Assembly: GCF_945859685.1 (NCBI RefSeq)
Contig: NC_079147.1
Location: 52,048,946 to 52,112,945 of the forward strand
Direction of reading: 5' to 3'
DNA: 64,000 nucleotides
From: Eupeodes corollae
Lineage: Eukaryota > Arthropoda > Insecta > Diptera > Syrphidae
A program made the translations under genes and the position numbers. The notes beneath the pieces were generated by a model that was not told the origin of the DNA, made no database searches, and was given only the letters and a program-made list of their open reading frames with translations. Positions 21,901 to 31,626 of the stretch are shown here, piece by piece. How positions within the stretch are numbered: position 1 is the first letter of the stretch; every line of letters starts with the position of its first letter.

Positions 21901-24565
21901 AATGCAATTCAAAGATGAAAACCCAAGAGCCGTTACTGCCATCACAGAAAGACATTACGTTGATGATTACGTTGACTCCTTTGAAACAGAAGAAGATGCC
22001 ATTGATGTCGTGAAACAAGTAGTATGGATTCATCAAAAAGGTAATTTTGAGTTGGCAAACTTTGTTTCAAATTCGGAAAGAGTTCTAAAAGAGTTGGGAG
22101 TGCTTGATGAAGTGAATCGGATAGTTGACGTGAACGTTGACGTTTGTGATAAAAGAGAAAGAATTTTGGGAATGCACTGGAATACCACAAAAGACGCATT
22201 CGTGTTTTCGTTTCAATTCCATAAAGTTTCTCTAGATATTTTAACTGGCGTTCGAACTCCAACAAAACGTGAAATGTTAAGCGTTATCATGAGTATATTT
22301 GATCCCTTCGGATTTTTAGCACATTTTGTTATAAGTGCAAAAATACTATTGCAAGAAGTATGGAAGAGCGGAATTCCCTGGGATACAGTGTTACCAGATC
22401 GAATATTAAACAAATGGAAGCTGTGGGTGACAGAACTTAATGACGTACAAAACATCACAATACCAAGATGTTACTCGGCCTTTTTTAAGAAAGGACGTGT
22501 CGAATTGCATATCTTTACTGATGCGAGTGAAAATGCGTATGCCACCGTTGCTTATTGGAGAATTATTTCCAGCGATGGGGAAATAAATGTTGCGTTTGTG
22601 GCCGCAAAATCTCGATGTTCTCCAATAAGACCGATGTCAATTCCTCGCTTGGAACTACAAGCAGCTATATTGGGTGTCCGCTTAAAATCTTCTATCTTAG
22701 CTGGCCATAGCAGGAATGCGGACCAAGTATATTACTGGAGTGATTCAAAAACAGTTATTAGATGGATCAATTCCAGCAGTTGCCGTTTTAAGCAATTTGT
22801 AGAACATAGGATCTCAGAAATATTAGAAGAAAGTGAACAGACACAATGGAACTGGCTACCCACAACTGAAAATATCGCTGATGAAGCGACGCGTGCGCGG
22901 TTTCCAGTAAATTTGGAATCCAGTTCAAGGTGGTTTCTTGGCCCAAACTTCTTATATTTAGATACAAATAATTGGCCTCGGGAAAAAGTCGATGTGAGTG
23001 ATGTCGAAATAGAAGAAGCGTTGGAAATCAGAGCACCATTATTCCATGCCACCGTAATCAGCAAACTAATTGACATTCACAGATTTTCAAACTTTTCTAG
23101 GCTTAAGAGAACCGTAGCTTGGGTTTTTCGATTTATTTCAAACTGTAAGCGAATTTCTTCAATGCATCATAAAAGTGGCGAACTAACACCTCAGGAAGAA
23201 TCAGCAGCGGAAATATACTTGTCAGCAGAGGTACAAAAGGACGCCTATCGAGACGAATACAAGTGTTTAAAGTCACAGACATGTATATCGAAAACAAGTT
23301 CACTACTCTCACTGAATCCTATATACGATAGTAGGAATGATCTCATAAGAGCTGACGGAAGAATTTCTACCGCTTCATTTTTGCCAGCTGCTGCCCAACG
23401 TCCAATTATTCTACCAAAAACACATTATTTCACAGAGCTTCTTGTTGCATACTATCATCGAAAGTTTCATCATCAAAACCAAGACTTGATAACATGTGAA
23501 ATACGTCGTAAGTTTTGGATACCATCTTTAAAAGTACTTGTACGAAAAACAAAATCAAACTGCCGAACATGTAAAATCATAAATGCCACGCCACGCCAGC
23601 CCCTTATGGCTCCTTTGCCTAGGGATCGAACAACACCGTATGTAAGCCCATTTAGTTACACAGGGGTTGATTTATTCGGCCCCGTTCATATTAAGAACCG
23701 TAGAAACCAAGAAAAAAGATGGGTTTCGGTATTTACCTGTATGACTACTCGAGCGATACATCTAGAAATATGTCATGATCAATCTACGGACGCATTTCTC
23801 ATGAGCTTAAGGAATTTTATGAATAGACGAGGAGTTCCCGTTCGAATAAGGAGTGATTGTGGATCAAATTTTCTAGGAATCGACAAAGAGCTTAGAAATG
23901 TTCCCGATTTTCTTGACCATGAAGCTATGAAATCTTCCTTGACTCCACTAGGCATCGAATGGATATTCAATAGTCCAAAATATCCGAATGCAGGTGGCTG
24001 TTGGGAAAGACTAATTGGAAGTGTCAAAAGAGTATTAAGGGTTGTATTAACAGAACAAACACCGAAGTTAGAAACCTTACAAAGCGTCTTGTGTGAAGCA
24101 GAAAACATCGTAAATAGCAGGCCTTTAACTGATATTCCTGTATCTATAGATGAACCGGAACCAATAACACCAAATCATTTTTTAATGGGAAAGCCGAATT
24201 CCACTCAAACACCTGGACCTTATAACTGGAAGCACATTAACATGAGAAAACAATGGCGCATCGTACAACAACTTAAAAATATGTTTTGGAAGCAATGGGT
24301 TCGGCAATATTTACCGGATCTTACTAGACGCGCTAAGTGGTGTCAACGATCGGAACCAATAAAAATAAACGATCTCGTTTTTGTATGTGAAATTGATTCT
24401 CCAAGGTCACAATGGTTAAGAGGCAAGGTAACAGAAACTTATCCAGGCAAAGATGGCGTAATTAGAACAGTTGAAGTCACCACGGCAAACAAAACCAAAT
24501 TTCGTCGCCCGGTTTCCCGGTTGGCAGTTTTGGACGTCGAGCAACATTGTAGTGAATCCAAATAA
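18914..24565 (+). CDS. Gag-Pol polyprotein of the BEL/Pao element
   Basis: An intact 1883-codon frame. The first ATG is at 18914; a TTG nine codons earlier is not needed. Approximate residues: charged N-terminus; Pro/Gln-rich segment 80-255; Gag domain (DUF1759 type) from LPKFGGLPEEWPAF at 265 to about 415; zinc knuckles at 467 (CX2CX3HX4C) and 499 (CX2CX4HX4C); aspartic protease with DDG near 590; reverse transcriptase with YVDDYVDS near 1014; RNase H with TDAS near 1202; integrase with HX4H/CX2C zinc finger (1513-1550) and catalytic D, D, E near 1584, 1645 and 1697; DUF5641-type C-terminus about 1772-1876. This order (protease, RT, RNase H, integrase) is that of BEL/Pao. All catalytic residues I can check are present, and there is no frameshift between gag and pol. 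The protease has DDG where many relatives have DSG or DTG. Confidence 0.95.
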   Translation: MSKKKTRKCARLNPNMSDEEEKIQSEPDDDHEDEHINETIKPSDEFDVNTRIGNMQEVFQKSLQEMEQKFLAMFNAIKPTNDQVIDIPPSFPLAQVQVKNTKTAMLPFSSMSPSKDIQSYQQPPHPQSSLQPSLPNVHQSLPLTLNNPNPPPTQIQSSSKVQPYQSLTSYHAQSSIQPSLPIVHESPPISLNQPLPTQIQSSSQPHQSQLPYHSQFSMPQFSLSESSDFQTPFSYKPQAHQLQLHHPEPETQHHQTELRRHLHELPKFGGLPEEWPAFINLYRETTRTYGYTNLENQMRLQKCLYGEAKQVVEALLIYPNNVADVISELKNSFGRDEILIRSQLAKLKMISPITEGKVIDIVPLAVKVKGLAIFLETSNATQHISNPSLLEELCSKLPFRMRLEWTRTKIHIKPHATLHHFSKFLDEEANVIKATTYCTSSSPQSLIETKKNFVMHINTNNSQRASCILCSQDHLLAVCDRFAEMSVDERWKEVKALKLCFSCLRRGHNTFTCRTKFICNIGGCQRKHHKLLHNNFNFSPPESNMDIVSQPLCTLHRPSDVENTELFFKIIPVTLSGAAGSSVHTYAYLDDGAMPSLIDENVAKQLGLQGKSGNIKLQWFGNQTIDLPTTFVEFEIQGVGKKYKVNNFCTIKNLDLPTQSLNFNKLISNNSCQSAELKELPIYDYFNVKPTILVGMSNAYLGVESNRFELGSKGPFIAETRLGWVVYGPTHVQNDHLTKLKRILTVRDAESYSHESVLDNIHEMVRNYFTIENMGIYKPTNKLLSNNDQRAINIMKQTTKQNGFRYEVGLLWKSDNFEFPESFTMALKRLEFVEKKILKDPELQAAYRGKIDEYLEKGYAYKVKLDPNNVESSKIWYLPHFGVRNPNKPGKFRLVFDAAAKSKGVSFNDMLLSGPDMNQTLLDVLFKFREARIGICSDIKEMFHRIDIRPEDQMCQRFLWRDGSPENQLEVYQMRAMIFGATCSPSLAQHVKNTNAMQFKDENPRAVTAITERHYVDDYVDSFETEEDAIDVVKQVVWIHQKGNFELANFVSNSERVLKELGVLDEVNRIVDVNVDVCDKRERILGMHWNTTKDAFVFSFQFHKVSLDILTGVRTPTKREMLSVIMSIFDPFGFLAHFVISAKILLQEVWKSGIPWDTVLPDRILNKWKLWVTELNDVQNITIPRCYSAFFKKGRVELHIFTDASENAYATVAYWRIISSDGEINVAFVAAKSRCSPIRPMSIPRLELQAAILGVRLKSSILAGHSRNADQVYYWSDSKTVIRWINSSSCRFKQFVEHRISEILEESEQTQWNWLPTTENIADEATRARFPVNLESSSRWFLGPNFLYLDTNNWPREKVDVSDVEIEEALEIRAPLFHATVISKLIDIHRFSNFSRLKRTVAWVFRFISNCKRISSMHHKSGELTPQEESAAEIYLSAEVQKDAYRDEYKCLKSQTCISKTSSLLSLNPIYDSRNDLIRADGRISTASFLPAAAQRPIILPKTHYFTELLVAYYHRKFHHQNQDLITCEIRRKFWIPSLKVLVRKTKSNCRTCKIINATPRQPLMAPLPRDRTTPYVSPFSYTGVDLFGPVHIKNRRNQEKRWVSVFTCMTTRAIHLEICHDQSTDAFLMSLRNFMNRRGVPVRIRSDCGSNFLGIDKELRNVPDFLDHEAMKSSLTPLGIEWIFNSPKYPNAGGCWERLIGSVKRVLRVVLTEQTPKLETLQSVLCEAENIVNSRPLTDIPVSIDEPEPITPNHFLMGKPNSTQTPGPYNWKHINMRKQWRIVQQLKNMFWKQWVRQYLPDLTRRAKWCQRSEPIKINDLVFVCEIDSPRSQWLRGKVTETYPGKDGVIRTVEVTTANKTKFRRPVSRLAVLDVEQHCSESK

Positions 24566-24590
24566 CCTGTGGGCTTCACGGGGGGTGGAA

Positions 24591-24918
24591 TGTCGACGAC
24601 CAAAAATGCGGCCAAACGAACACATCCATCGACGAACAAAGGAGCAACAAACAAACGAACACATCTTTTATTATTTATGTATGTTGGCTATCGTGCCATT
24701 TTCTTATGTTTAATTGTTGGCAACATTGTCATTTTATTTAATCCATTGTCATTTTAAAATTTAAACGTTCAAGTTTCAAGTTCAAGAAAAAGAAAAATTA
24801 CCAATCGGTAAAAATATTAACAATCATTATATTTTTTAATATTATAATACCATTGTATTCATTTTTAGAAAATAAACATTTCGCCAAAAGTTTAATTTTC
24901 GTATTCTCTACTTGAACA
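24591..24918 (+). repeat. 3' LTR of the BEL/Pao element
   Basis: 328 bp, identical by eye to the 5' LTR, preceded by the purine run 24580-24590 and followed by the second CAGAT copy at 24919-24923. Its AATAAA at 24871-24876 would serve 3' end formation. Confidence 0.95.
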
Positions 24919-24990
24919 CAGATAGAGTCTCCGGATATCTTTTTGTTAGTGTTTTACGTGTAAAATAATAGCTGATAAAAAACAGCTGAG

Positions 24991-25889
24991 ATGTCAAAAA
25001 AGAAATCCAAAGGTATCGAAGAATTTCTGGGGTATGTAGGTATCTGACAGAACAGCTGATTCAACACATAGTTGATTTTCATGAAACTTGAAAATTGATT
25101 TGAGCTTTTTGTATTTGTTGGTAAGCAAAAAGATTAGTTGAAGTTGTATTTAAGGATGTTCTGTACATACATAATAGAAGATGAAGAAGCTATTTTCCTC
25201 CGAATTTTAGAAGGAAATTATGATCTATATTCTTAAACTTCAAAATTGACTTATTTTGTTCTCGTTTTGTAGATGATCAATTTGATAGGTCTTACCTCCA
25301 GTCTAGTGACCAGCATTCTGAAGTTGAAGAACCTCATCCTGTTCCATAGGTAGAACAGAATACAGGTAAATATATATTAATCTTGTGGAAATAAATAAAT
25401 CTAACTTTTTTGTTTCTATGTATGTATATAAAAGCAGACAGAGGTGGACAGCTTGTGAAGCTGCAAGCAAATAAGGTCGCTGGAAGTTATTCTTTCAGAT
25501 GATTCAAAAACCCAAAGAAGAACCACTCTATTCCCTTTTTTAGGTTGGGAACATAAATTATTCCGCTCTTCTTGGAGGAGTGCAGAGAGATAAAGGACCA
25601 GCTTCAAGACCCAAAAACCCGGAAAAGAACAATTTTTCAAGAAATTGCAAAAGTTCTTGAAGAACACATGTCAATTTTTGATGAGAAGGAATTAGAAATA
25701 AAAATAAAAAATATGAAAAAGCGCTACAACATTATCATAGGCAATACCAAAAAAACGTTATCTACACCTATCATAAACTCACCTGTCATAATTAATTATC
25801 GTCCAACGAATCAGTTGAATTATCCATTAAATGTTTTATCTTACAACAATTTTGACTTTGAGGCTTATATGTTTCTCTGCTTTTTGTGA
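24991..25889 (+). pseudogene. Remnant of a Myb/SANT-like DNA-binding protein gene
   Basis: The clearest coding part is 25572-25760. Its protein contains EECREIKDQLQDPKTRKR, then IFQEIAKVLEEH and KNMKKRYN, the helix pattern of Myb/SANT-like (Adf-1/MADF-related) domains found in many insect genes and in some transposon-encoded partner proteins. A possible first exon with ATG at 24991 (MSKKKSKGIEEFLG) ends at a GTATGT donor, and a second at about 25273-25361 ends before GTAAAT. A stop (TAA) lies just upstream of the domain in frame and a TAG in the second piece, so the gene looks broken. It starts 70 bp after the BEL/Pao insertion. Exon structure is tentative. Confidence 0.45.
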
Positions 25890-26261
25890 ACAGCTGAAAG
25901 TTGTTTTTATTTTTTGACAGCTATCTCAATATCCAACTCGTTCAACAAGGTATCTAAAAATCCACCTTTCCAAGAAACCCTATCCAACACGAGATTAAAC
26001 GCAGCCATTATGTTAAAAAAAGGAATGAATGTTGTAACAACCTAAGAGCAAATAAAAGACAATTAGGAACGATAACTTTATTTCCTCCTTTATTCAAACT
26101 GATCTTATTGAAGTTAGGATTGTGAATGATGCATTCCACAAAGATTTTACTTGGACAACTGTCAGAGTAATTTCTTGGTTTATATCAGCTTCTTAATGGC
26201 TGCATTTGGTGTTCAATATGATTTACCCTTAGGTGAACACATCCAGTTATCACACATGTTA

Positions 26262-27180
26262 ATAGCCTTTTCACAACAAACCCTAAAGCGGGTTTTCGGC
26301 AAAAAGTTTTCGAAACAACCAAAATTGTTTACACCGAACATTTACACGTTTTTATTTGACATTTAAAATTTGTTTAACACCGGCTGCTGTCAAATTTAGT
26401 ATTGATGAAAAAATTTGTGAGTTAAGAGTTTTGTGAAAATAAAATTAATTCCAACCAATTTAAATTGATTTTAACGTAACACTAGCTCGTCTTTAAAAAG
26501 AGTTTCAACTGAAGTTCTGGGAACGGGTGGAATGGGCTCACGACATGAACCAACAAGAACTACAAGCTCGCTTAGCTGCAGCTATCCTCTATGTCAATTC
26601 ATTACGAACTATTAGCAAGTCTTCCTCGTCCTTGGGGTCGTCACGCCAGTAGCCATAGTGGATTCCGGTTTCTAGCTTAACAAAGAGCGTTTGAAACTCT
26701 GGAGGATCATAAAAGAACAGCCAGTGCCGCAAATAGTCACCGGGGCTTTTATTCTCGACGTTGGCAAATTTTTTCTGTTGCAACGCAGCTCCCCCAAAGT
26801 TTATTTTTTTGCTTTTTTTCTCTTCCATATTCTGTAAATAAAAAACAAAAAGCAATAACTTTTACTTTGTAAGGAAATTTTACAAATAATATTACTAATC
26901 ACGACCAAATTTATTTAAAAATGAAATATTTGTTTTGACAGCAGCCATCAGCTGTTTTGTTTACATTAATTTGAGCGCTGTATGTTTCGAAAGATGTGTT
27001 TGTTTCGTTCAACTTGGAACTGCTACTAGTTTTCGAGAGGTTTTATATAAAACTTGTGGTTTCCGAAAACTTGTGGTTTACCAAAAATGTATGAGTAAAC
27101 TTGAGTTTTCGATGTAGATTTTCGGCCAAAACCGATAATTTCGCGAAAACCGGGGTTTCGACTTGGTGTGAAAAGCCTAT
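26262..27180. mobile_element. TIR (foldback-like) element carrying a host gene fragment
   Basis: The left end ATAGCCTTTTCACAACAA and the reverse complement of the right end ATAGGCTTTTCACACCAA agree at 16 of 18 bases. Similarity continues more weakly through a GGTTTTCG block, and a 13-bp inner inverted match GGCTGCTGTCAAA lies at about 26382-26394 and 26934-26946. The arms are therefore about 130 and 250 bp. The 540-bp interior has no transposase and contains an exon-like piece of HPF1 on the minus strand. I found no convincing target duplication, so exact ends are uncertain. Confidence 0.55.
26589..26831 (-). pseudogene. HPF1: Exon-like fragment of histone PARylation factor 1 (HPF1)
   Basis: The minus strand reads from an acceptor-like TTTATTTACAG (ending at 26832) through MEEKKSKKINFGG to DYLRHWLFFYDPPEFQT, then HYGYWRDDPKDEEDL, and stops at RNELT. 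The combination FYDPPEFQT followed by H-GY-RD-P is the signature of the C-terminal half of HPF1, the nuclear partner that directs PARP1 to modify serine. The fragment covers only about 80 residues of a protein of several hundred. The stop falls where the family continues, and no flanking exons are seen. It sits inside the inverted arms of 26262-27180, so it was probably captured by that element. The family call rests on remembered motifs and is fairly strong; capture is inference. Confidence 0.65.
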
Positions 27181-27835
27181 GAGATCAACCAAATATGATT
27201 TTTAAATTTCTCCTGATGTATTGTGGAACTCTGAAGATTGTCAGGTCAGTCGTGTTGAAAATTAGCATGTCATATGTTAAAAACTGTGATGTCGTAATTT
27301 GACAACTGTCATATCATATGAACATGTTGACATGAGCTCTAATGAGAAATATTCTTGCCCCTGAATTGTGTAGCCCCTACTCAGGTAAAATATTAGTGGA
27401 AAACGGAGGAAGAATCACCTGGAAAGTGTGTTATTTTAAGCTTATTAAAATTGATTGGATACGTACAAAGATAAATTCAATTGGCTCAAATAAAAAGAAT
27501 AATGAACAATTGTGGACAAAATAAAATAATGAAATAAAAAAATTACGTATACGCCAAATTTGCCATTGTAAAGAAATTTCAAAACTTTGACAGTTAATAT
27601 AGCTTTAACTTTGAACAAGGAATCTTCCCCAATTTAATGGTCTTAAATCGCTCTTTCAAAAGGAATATACACATTGTAATTTATTGTAATTATTGGGATC
27701 AACAACACATCCATATATTCTCCAAACTTTACAGCACAATGTAACTTTACAAAGTTAAGACTTAAAGGGAACATATCGACGACGAAGTTTTGAACAAGAA
27801 GTTTTCGAAAACTTTTCTTTCAAATTTACAAGCCT

Positions 27836-28174
27836 TGAGTAAGAAAGGGTGGTACCCGTGGCATGATGGTTAGTGCGTTGGACTGTCATGCTAGAGGTCT
27901 TGGGTTCGATCCCTGCCTATGCCATCTAAAGTCTTTTCACGGGTACTGCCTCTTGCGAGGAATTGACAAATTCTCCAAGAGTAACTATTGTCATGAAAAA
28001 GTGCTTTCTCAAAATAAGCCGTTCGGAGTCGGCATATAAACTGTAGGTCCCTTCCATCTCTAACAACATTACTCGCACACAGGAATGGTTGAGAGTTGTA
28101 AGTCACTAGGCCTTGATTCTCAACGGACTGTCGCGCCACCCAATTTATTTATTTATTTTATGAGTAAGAAAGGG
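27836..28174 (+). mobile_element. tRNA-derived SINE, copy 2, with perfect 14-bp target duplication
   Basis: The element body is 27850-28160 (311 bp). It has the same A-box head and GGTTCGATCCC B box as the copies at 7387 and 48089, and ends in (ATTT)n. TGAGTAAGAAAGGG is present exactly on both sides (27836-27849 and 28161-28174), so the ends are known precisely. This is the best reference copy in the window. Confidence 0.92.
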
Positions 28175-29133
28175 ACTTTAAAATTATTAATATATTGAAG
28201 CGGTTTTGAAAGGATAAGGTGGTGAAGAAAGGATAAGGGGATCATTTCAAGGTAGACCTCAAAGGATAAATTAAAGGAAACGTCGTCGTTGCACGATCTC
28301 AGTCTTTGGAATATGTACGCCCTGATTAGGGGAACATGAGAGGCGTATTCGAGGAAGGATTGAGCGAAGTTAATGAAGAGTATAAAAATGTTCTAACATC
28401 TCGGTTCCCACGATCGTTGTTAATGATACTCCATGTGCTAGCTCTCTTGAGAAAGTTAACCTTTTTGATACGAAGTTCGCCGCCTATTCAACGCTGCCAG
28501 TGAGTGTTATCACTCCACCTGTCATTGAGAGCGTTAATGATTCTATGGGGCCAATATTATTTCGTACTAGTACTGTAGCGAAAGTCCTAAAAGATCCTAA
28601 CATACATAAATCCGCTGGTCCGGATGGTATTCCCGCTATTGTTCTGAAGAGGTGTTCTTCAACGTTGGAAAACCCACTGCCTAAGCATTTTCATCTGTCC
28701 TACTACCAGCATATTCCCAAAAAAGGCAAATCATCCTCACCTCCTAATTACCGACCGCTTGCACTTATGTCCCTTCCTTCCAAGGTCATGCGAACGCTGA
28801 AAGCTTCTTAATGACCGTCAATACGGCTTTCGAAGCAATTCGTCCAATGGTGATCTCATGGCTCATCTCACCGAACAGTGGAGCAAATCTTTACACCACT
28901 TTAAAGAAAGTGAGTATTGCACTTGATATTTCAAAAGCATTTGATAGGGTTTGGTATCAGGCTCTCTTATCGAAAATTCGTGCTTTCGGTTTTCAAGAAT
29001 CCCTCCTTCATTGAATTAGTAAATACCTTTCGAAGCGTTCAATACAAGTTGTATTGGATGGATTCAAGACTGAAAACCACAAAATAAATGCTGGTGTGCC
29101 CCAGGGCTCTGTTTTATCTCCAACACTCTTTTT

Positions 29134-30918
29134 TAACTTCCCATAGGAAGTTATTGTAATGGGTCCGATTTGTCAAATTGAAAATTTTGACATTTCTCGA
29201 CGTTTCAAGGTCCCTAGAGTCGAAATAAAAGATTTTTAGAAAGATGTCTGTGCGTGCGTGTGTACGTACGTTCGTACGTCCGTACGTCCGTACGTCCGTA
29301 CGTTCGCGACGTTTTTTTCGTCGTCCATAGATCAAGAACCAGAAGAGATATCGACTTCAAATAAATTTTGTTATACAGATAATAAGGCAGAAAGATGCAG
29401 AAAGGGCTCTCAAGAAAATTGCGTGGGTGGTTTTTTTACCATAGCAGTTTAAAAAAAAGGTGAAAATTTTGGTTAACCCTAAATATCTTACGAACCAAAA
29501 ACGCTAGAGACTTGAATTAAATTTTATATAATAGACTGTAACGTGATCTCAAAGATGCATATTTTTTGAAAAAAATCTATCTAACGGTTTTTTTTCTAAA
29601 TCAAAAAAAGTGAAAAAAAAAATTTGTGTCCTCCTAAATTTAACGACTAACATATGATTTCATCTCCAAAACAATTTTGAGCAACGGAGAATAATGTTTT
29701 AAAAATCTGATAAAATTTTGAGAAAAATCGAATTGACAGTTTTTTTTATAAAAAATAAAAATCTAAAAAAAACATTACTCAAAGTTCGTAAAAATTAAAT
29801 ATCGATTCAAATATCTTTTCAAAAACTCAAAATTTAGGCTTCAAGCTTATTTTATCTTAAAAGAAATATTGTTTTCAACATTCAATAAAATTTTGAGAAA
29901 AAACGAATTGATAGTTTTTTTACAAAAAATAAAAACCTTAAAAAAATTAATAAAAGTTGGTAAAAATTGATTTTCGACTCAAATATCTTTTCAAAACTTT
30001 GAGATATTGGCTTTAATTTACTTTTATCTTTCAAAAAATATTGTTGTCAACATTCAGTAAAATTTTGAACAAAATCGAACTGACAGTTTTTTCTATAAAA
30101 AATTAAAAACCGAACAAAAATTAACAAAAGTTGGTAAAAATTGAATATGGATTCAAATATCTTTTCAAAAACTTGAAAGTTAGACTTCAAACTTATTTTA
30201 TCTTATAAGAAATATAGTTTTAAGCATTCTGAAAGATGTTGAGAAAAATCGAATTGACAGTTTTTTTACAAAAAATAAAAACCTTAAAAAAAATTAATAA
30301 AAGTTGGTAAAAATTGATTTTCGACTCAAATATCTTTTCAAAAATTGTAGATATTGGCTTTAAACTACTTTTATCTTTCAAAAAATATTGTTGTTAATAT
30401 TTAGTAAAATTTTTAAAAAAATCGAATTGATAGTTTTTGTACAAAAAATTAAATACCTAAAAAAATTTAACAAAAGTTGGTAAAAATTGATTTTCGACTC
30501 AAATATCTTTTGAAATCTATAAAATATTGGCTTTAAACTAATTTTATCTTATAGAAAATATTGTTTTCAACATTCGATAGAATTTTGAAGCAAATCGAAT
30601 TGACGGTTTTTTTACAAAAAATAAAACTCTAAAAGAATTAATACTAAAACTTGGTAAACATTTACTTTCGGCTCAAATAGCTTTTCAAAAATTCAAAATA
30701 TTGGCTTCAAACTTATTTTATTTTACAGAAAATATTGTATTCAATGTTCAGTGATTTTTATATAAAAATCCAACAGTCCGTTTTTTCATAAAAAATAAAA
30801 TCTATAAAAAATAGTACGCAAATTTGGTAAAATCGATACTAGTACATATAGACAAACTTTTAAGCAAGACAAATCGACAGACGGGATGGGAAGTTATCAG
30901 TGTGGGTCGCATCCCAGC
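29134..30918 (+). mobile_element. Non-autonomous TIR element with internal tandem array, copy 1
   Basis: It begins TAACTTCCCATAGGAAGTTA and ends near ATGGGAAGTTATCAGTGTGG followed by GTCGCATCCCAGC. AACTTCCCAT at 29135-29144 is the exact inverse of ATGGGAAGTT at 30886-30895. CTCTTTTT flanks both sides, and removing the element restores the interrupted RT sequence, so an 8-bp duplication is likely. After a left part with a (GTACGTCC)n microsatellite at about 29260-29310 comes a tandem array. A shorter reverse-oriented copy lies at 52574-53668. No transposase is seen; the moving enzyme is unknown. Confidence 0.75.
29580..30800 (+). repeat. Tandem array with unit of about 174 bp
   Basis: The motif RAATYGACAGTTTTTT recurs near 29731, 29906, 30077, 30251, 30424, 30597 and 30771, spacings of 171-175 bases, with a degenerate unit near 29580. 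Each unit also carries AAAAGTTGGTAAAAATTGAT and TCAAATATCTTTTCAAAA. Units are diverged from one another. The period is close to a nucleosome repeat. Confidence 0.85.
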
Positions 30919-31626
30919 CTCTTTTTATTTTTATTAATGATATCCTGTCTGTGGAACTACAACGACAAAATATGATAAGCTCATTAAATTCCGACCTAAT
31001 CAGCATTGTACAATGGGGAATAATGGAATTTACTACTTCGAAAACCCAATGCCGTCTTATATCTTGTATAAACCCCCTTTGCCATTATCCATAGATGGCA
31101 TTCTCGGTATGTGTATCACCAACCACCTTTTGTGGAACGATCACACGCGATGTTGCCAAAAATGCCGCGAGGTGTTTGGGTTTTCTAAGGCGATGCAAGA
31201 AGTTTTTCACCCGCTCTGAAAATATATAAAGTAGCTTTTTATATCATTTGTTCAGCAACTTCTCGAGAACGCTTGTCAGGTTTGGGCACCAAATTTTAAA
31301 ATACAAGAACAGTTTAAAAAAGTTCCTAAGATTTGAGCTGAGATCGTTAGGAACCAAACTTATTGATATGTCGAGTCTTGAGAGCAGACATTCTTATTTG
31401 TGTTTTGTGTTAAATTAATAAATGGAAATATTGAGTCTCTGCATTGTCTGCCTGGTGTCAACTTTAATATTCTTCAAATTGTCGAACTAATTACAATTAA
31501 TAATTATAACAAATAAACTACCACCAAAATCTGTAAGTATATGTAACCTTCATATTCAAGGTTACTTCAAAATAAAGTGTTATGACAAAATTAATTTAAA
31601 AGTCAAATAAGGGCTCAAGAAAAAAT

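Larger units (their letters stand above)
18546..24918 (+). mobile_element. Full-length BEL/Pao LTR retrotransposon
   Basis: The element is 6373 bp, bounded by two 328-bp LTRs that begin TGTCGACG and end TTGAACA. A 5-bp target duplication CAGAT lies at 18541-18545 and 24919-24923. Inside is one uninterrupted gag-pol frame. A purine run (GGGGGGTGGAA, 24580-24590) directly precedes the 3' LTR and is the likely polypurine tract. The LTR copies show no difference that I can see, so the insertion is very young and could be active. There is no separate envelope frame. The leader between the 5' LTR and the first ATG is only 40 bases. Confidence 0.95.
28290..31480 (+). mobile_element. jockey-like LINE (family J), copy 1, split by a TIR element
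   Basis: Reverse transcriptase pieces are readable at 28500-29130 (SAGPDGIPAIVLKRC, PPNYRPLALMSLPSK, DISKAFDRVWYQALL, then the VPQGS equivalent). They resume at 30919 with FINDILS-like sequence, followed by the thumb region and the WAP motif near 31285. The gap 29134-30918 is a separate insertion. The two halves align with the uninterrupted copy at 50620-51770. Several frameshifts and stops make it inactive. The FADD catalytic block is missing from the second half. Confidence 0.75.

Noticed and set aside
19206..24664. Several open frames antisense to gag-pol
   Set aside because: They are shadows of the intact 1883-codon frame and have no motifs of their own.
29580..30800. CRISPR-like or satellite array standing alone
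   Set aside because: Units are adjacent and diverged with no spacers, and the array sits inside a transposon with defined ends; the genome is that of an animal.
29134..30918. Helitron
   Set aside because: Helitrons lack target duplications and inverted ends. This segment has AACTTCCCAT inverted ends and an 8-bp duplication.
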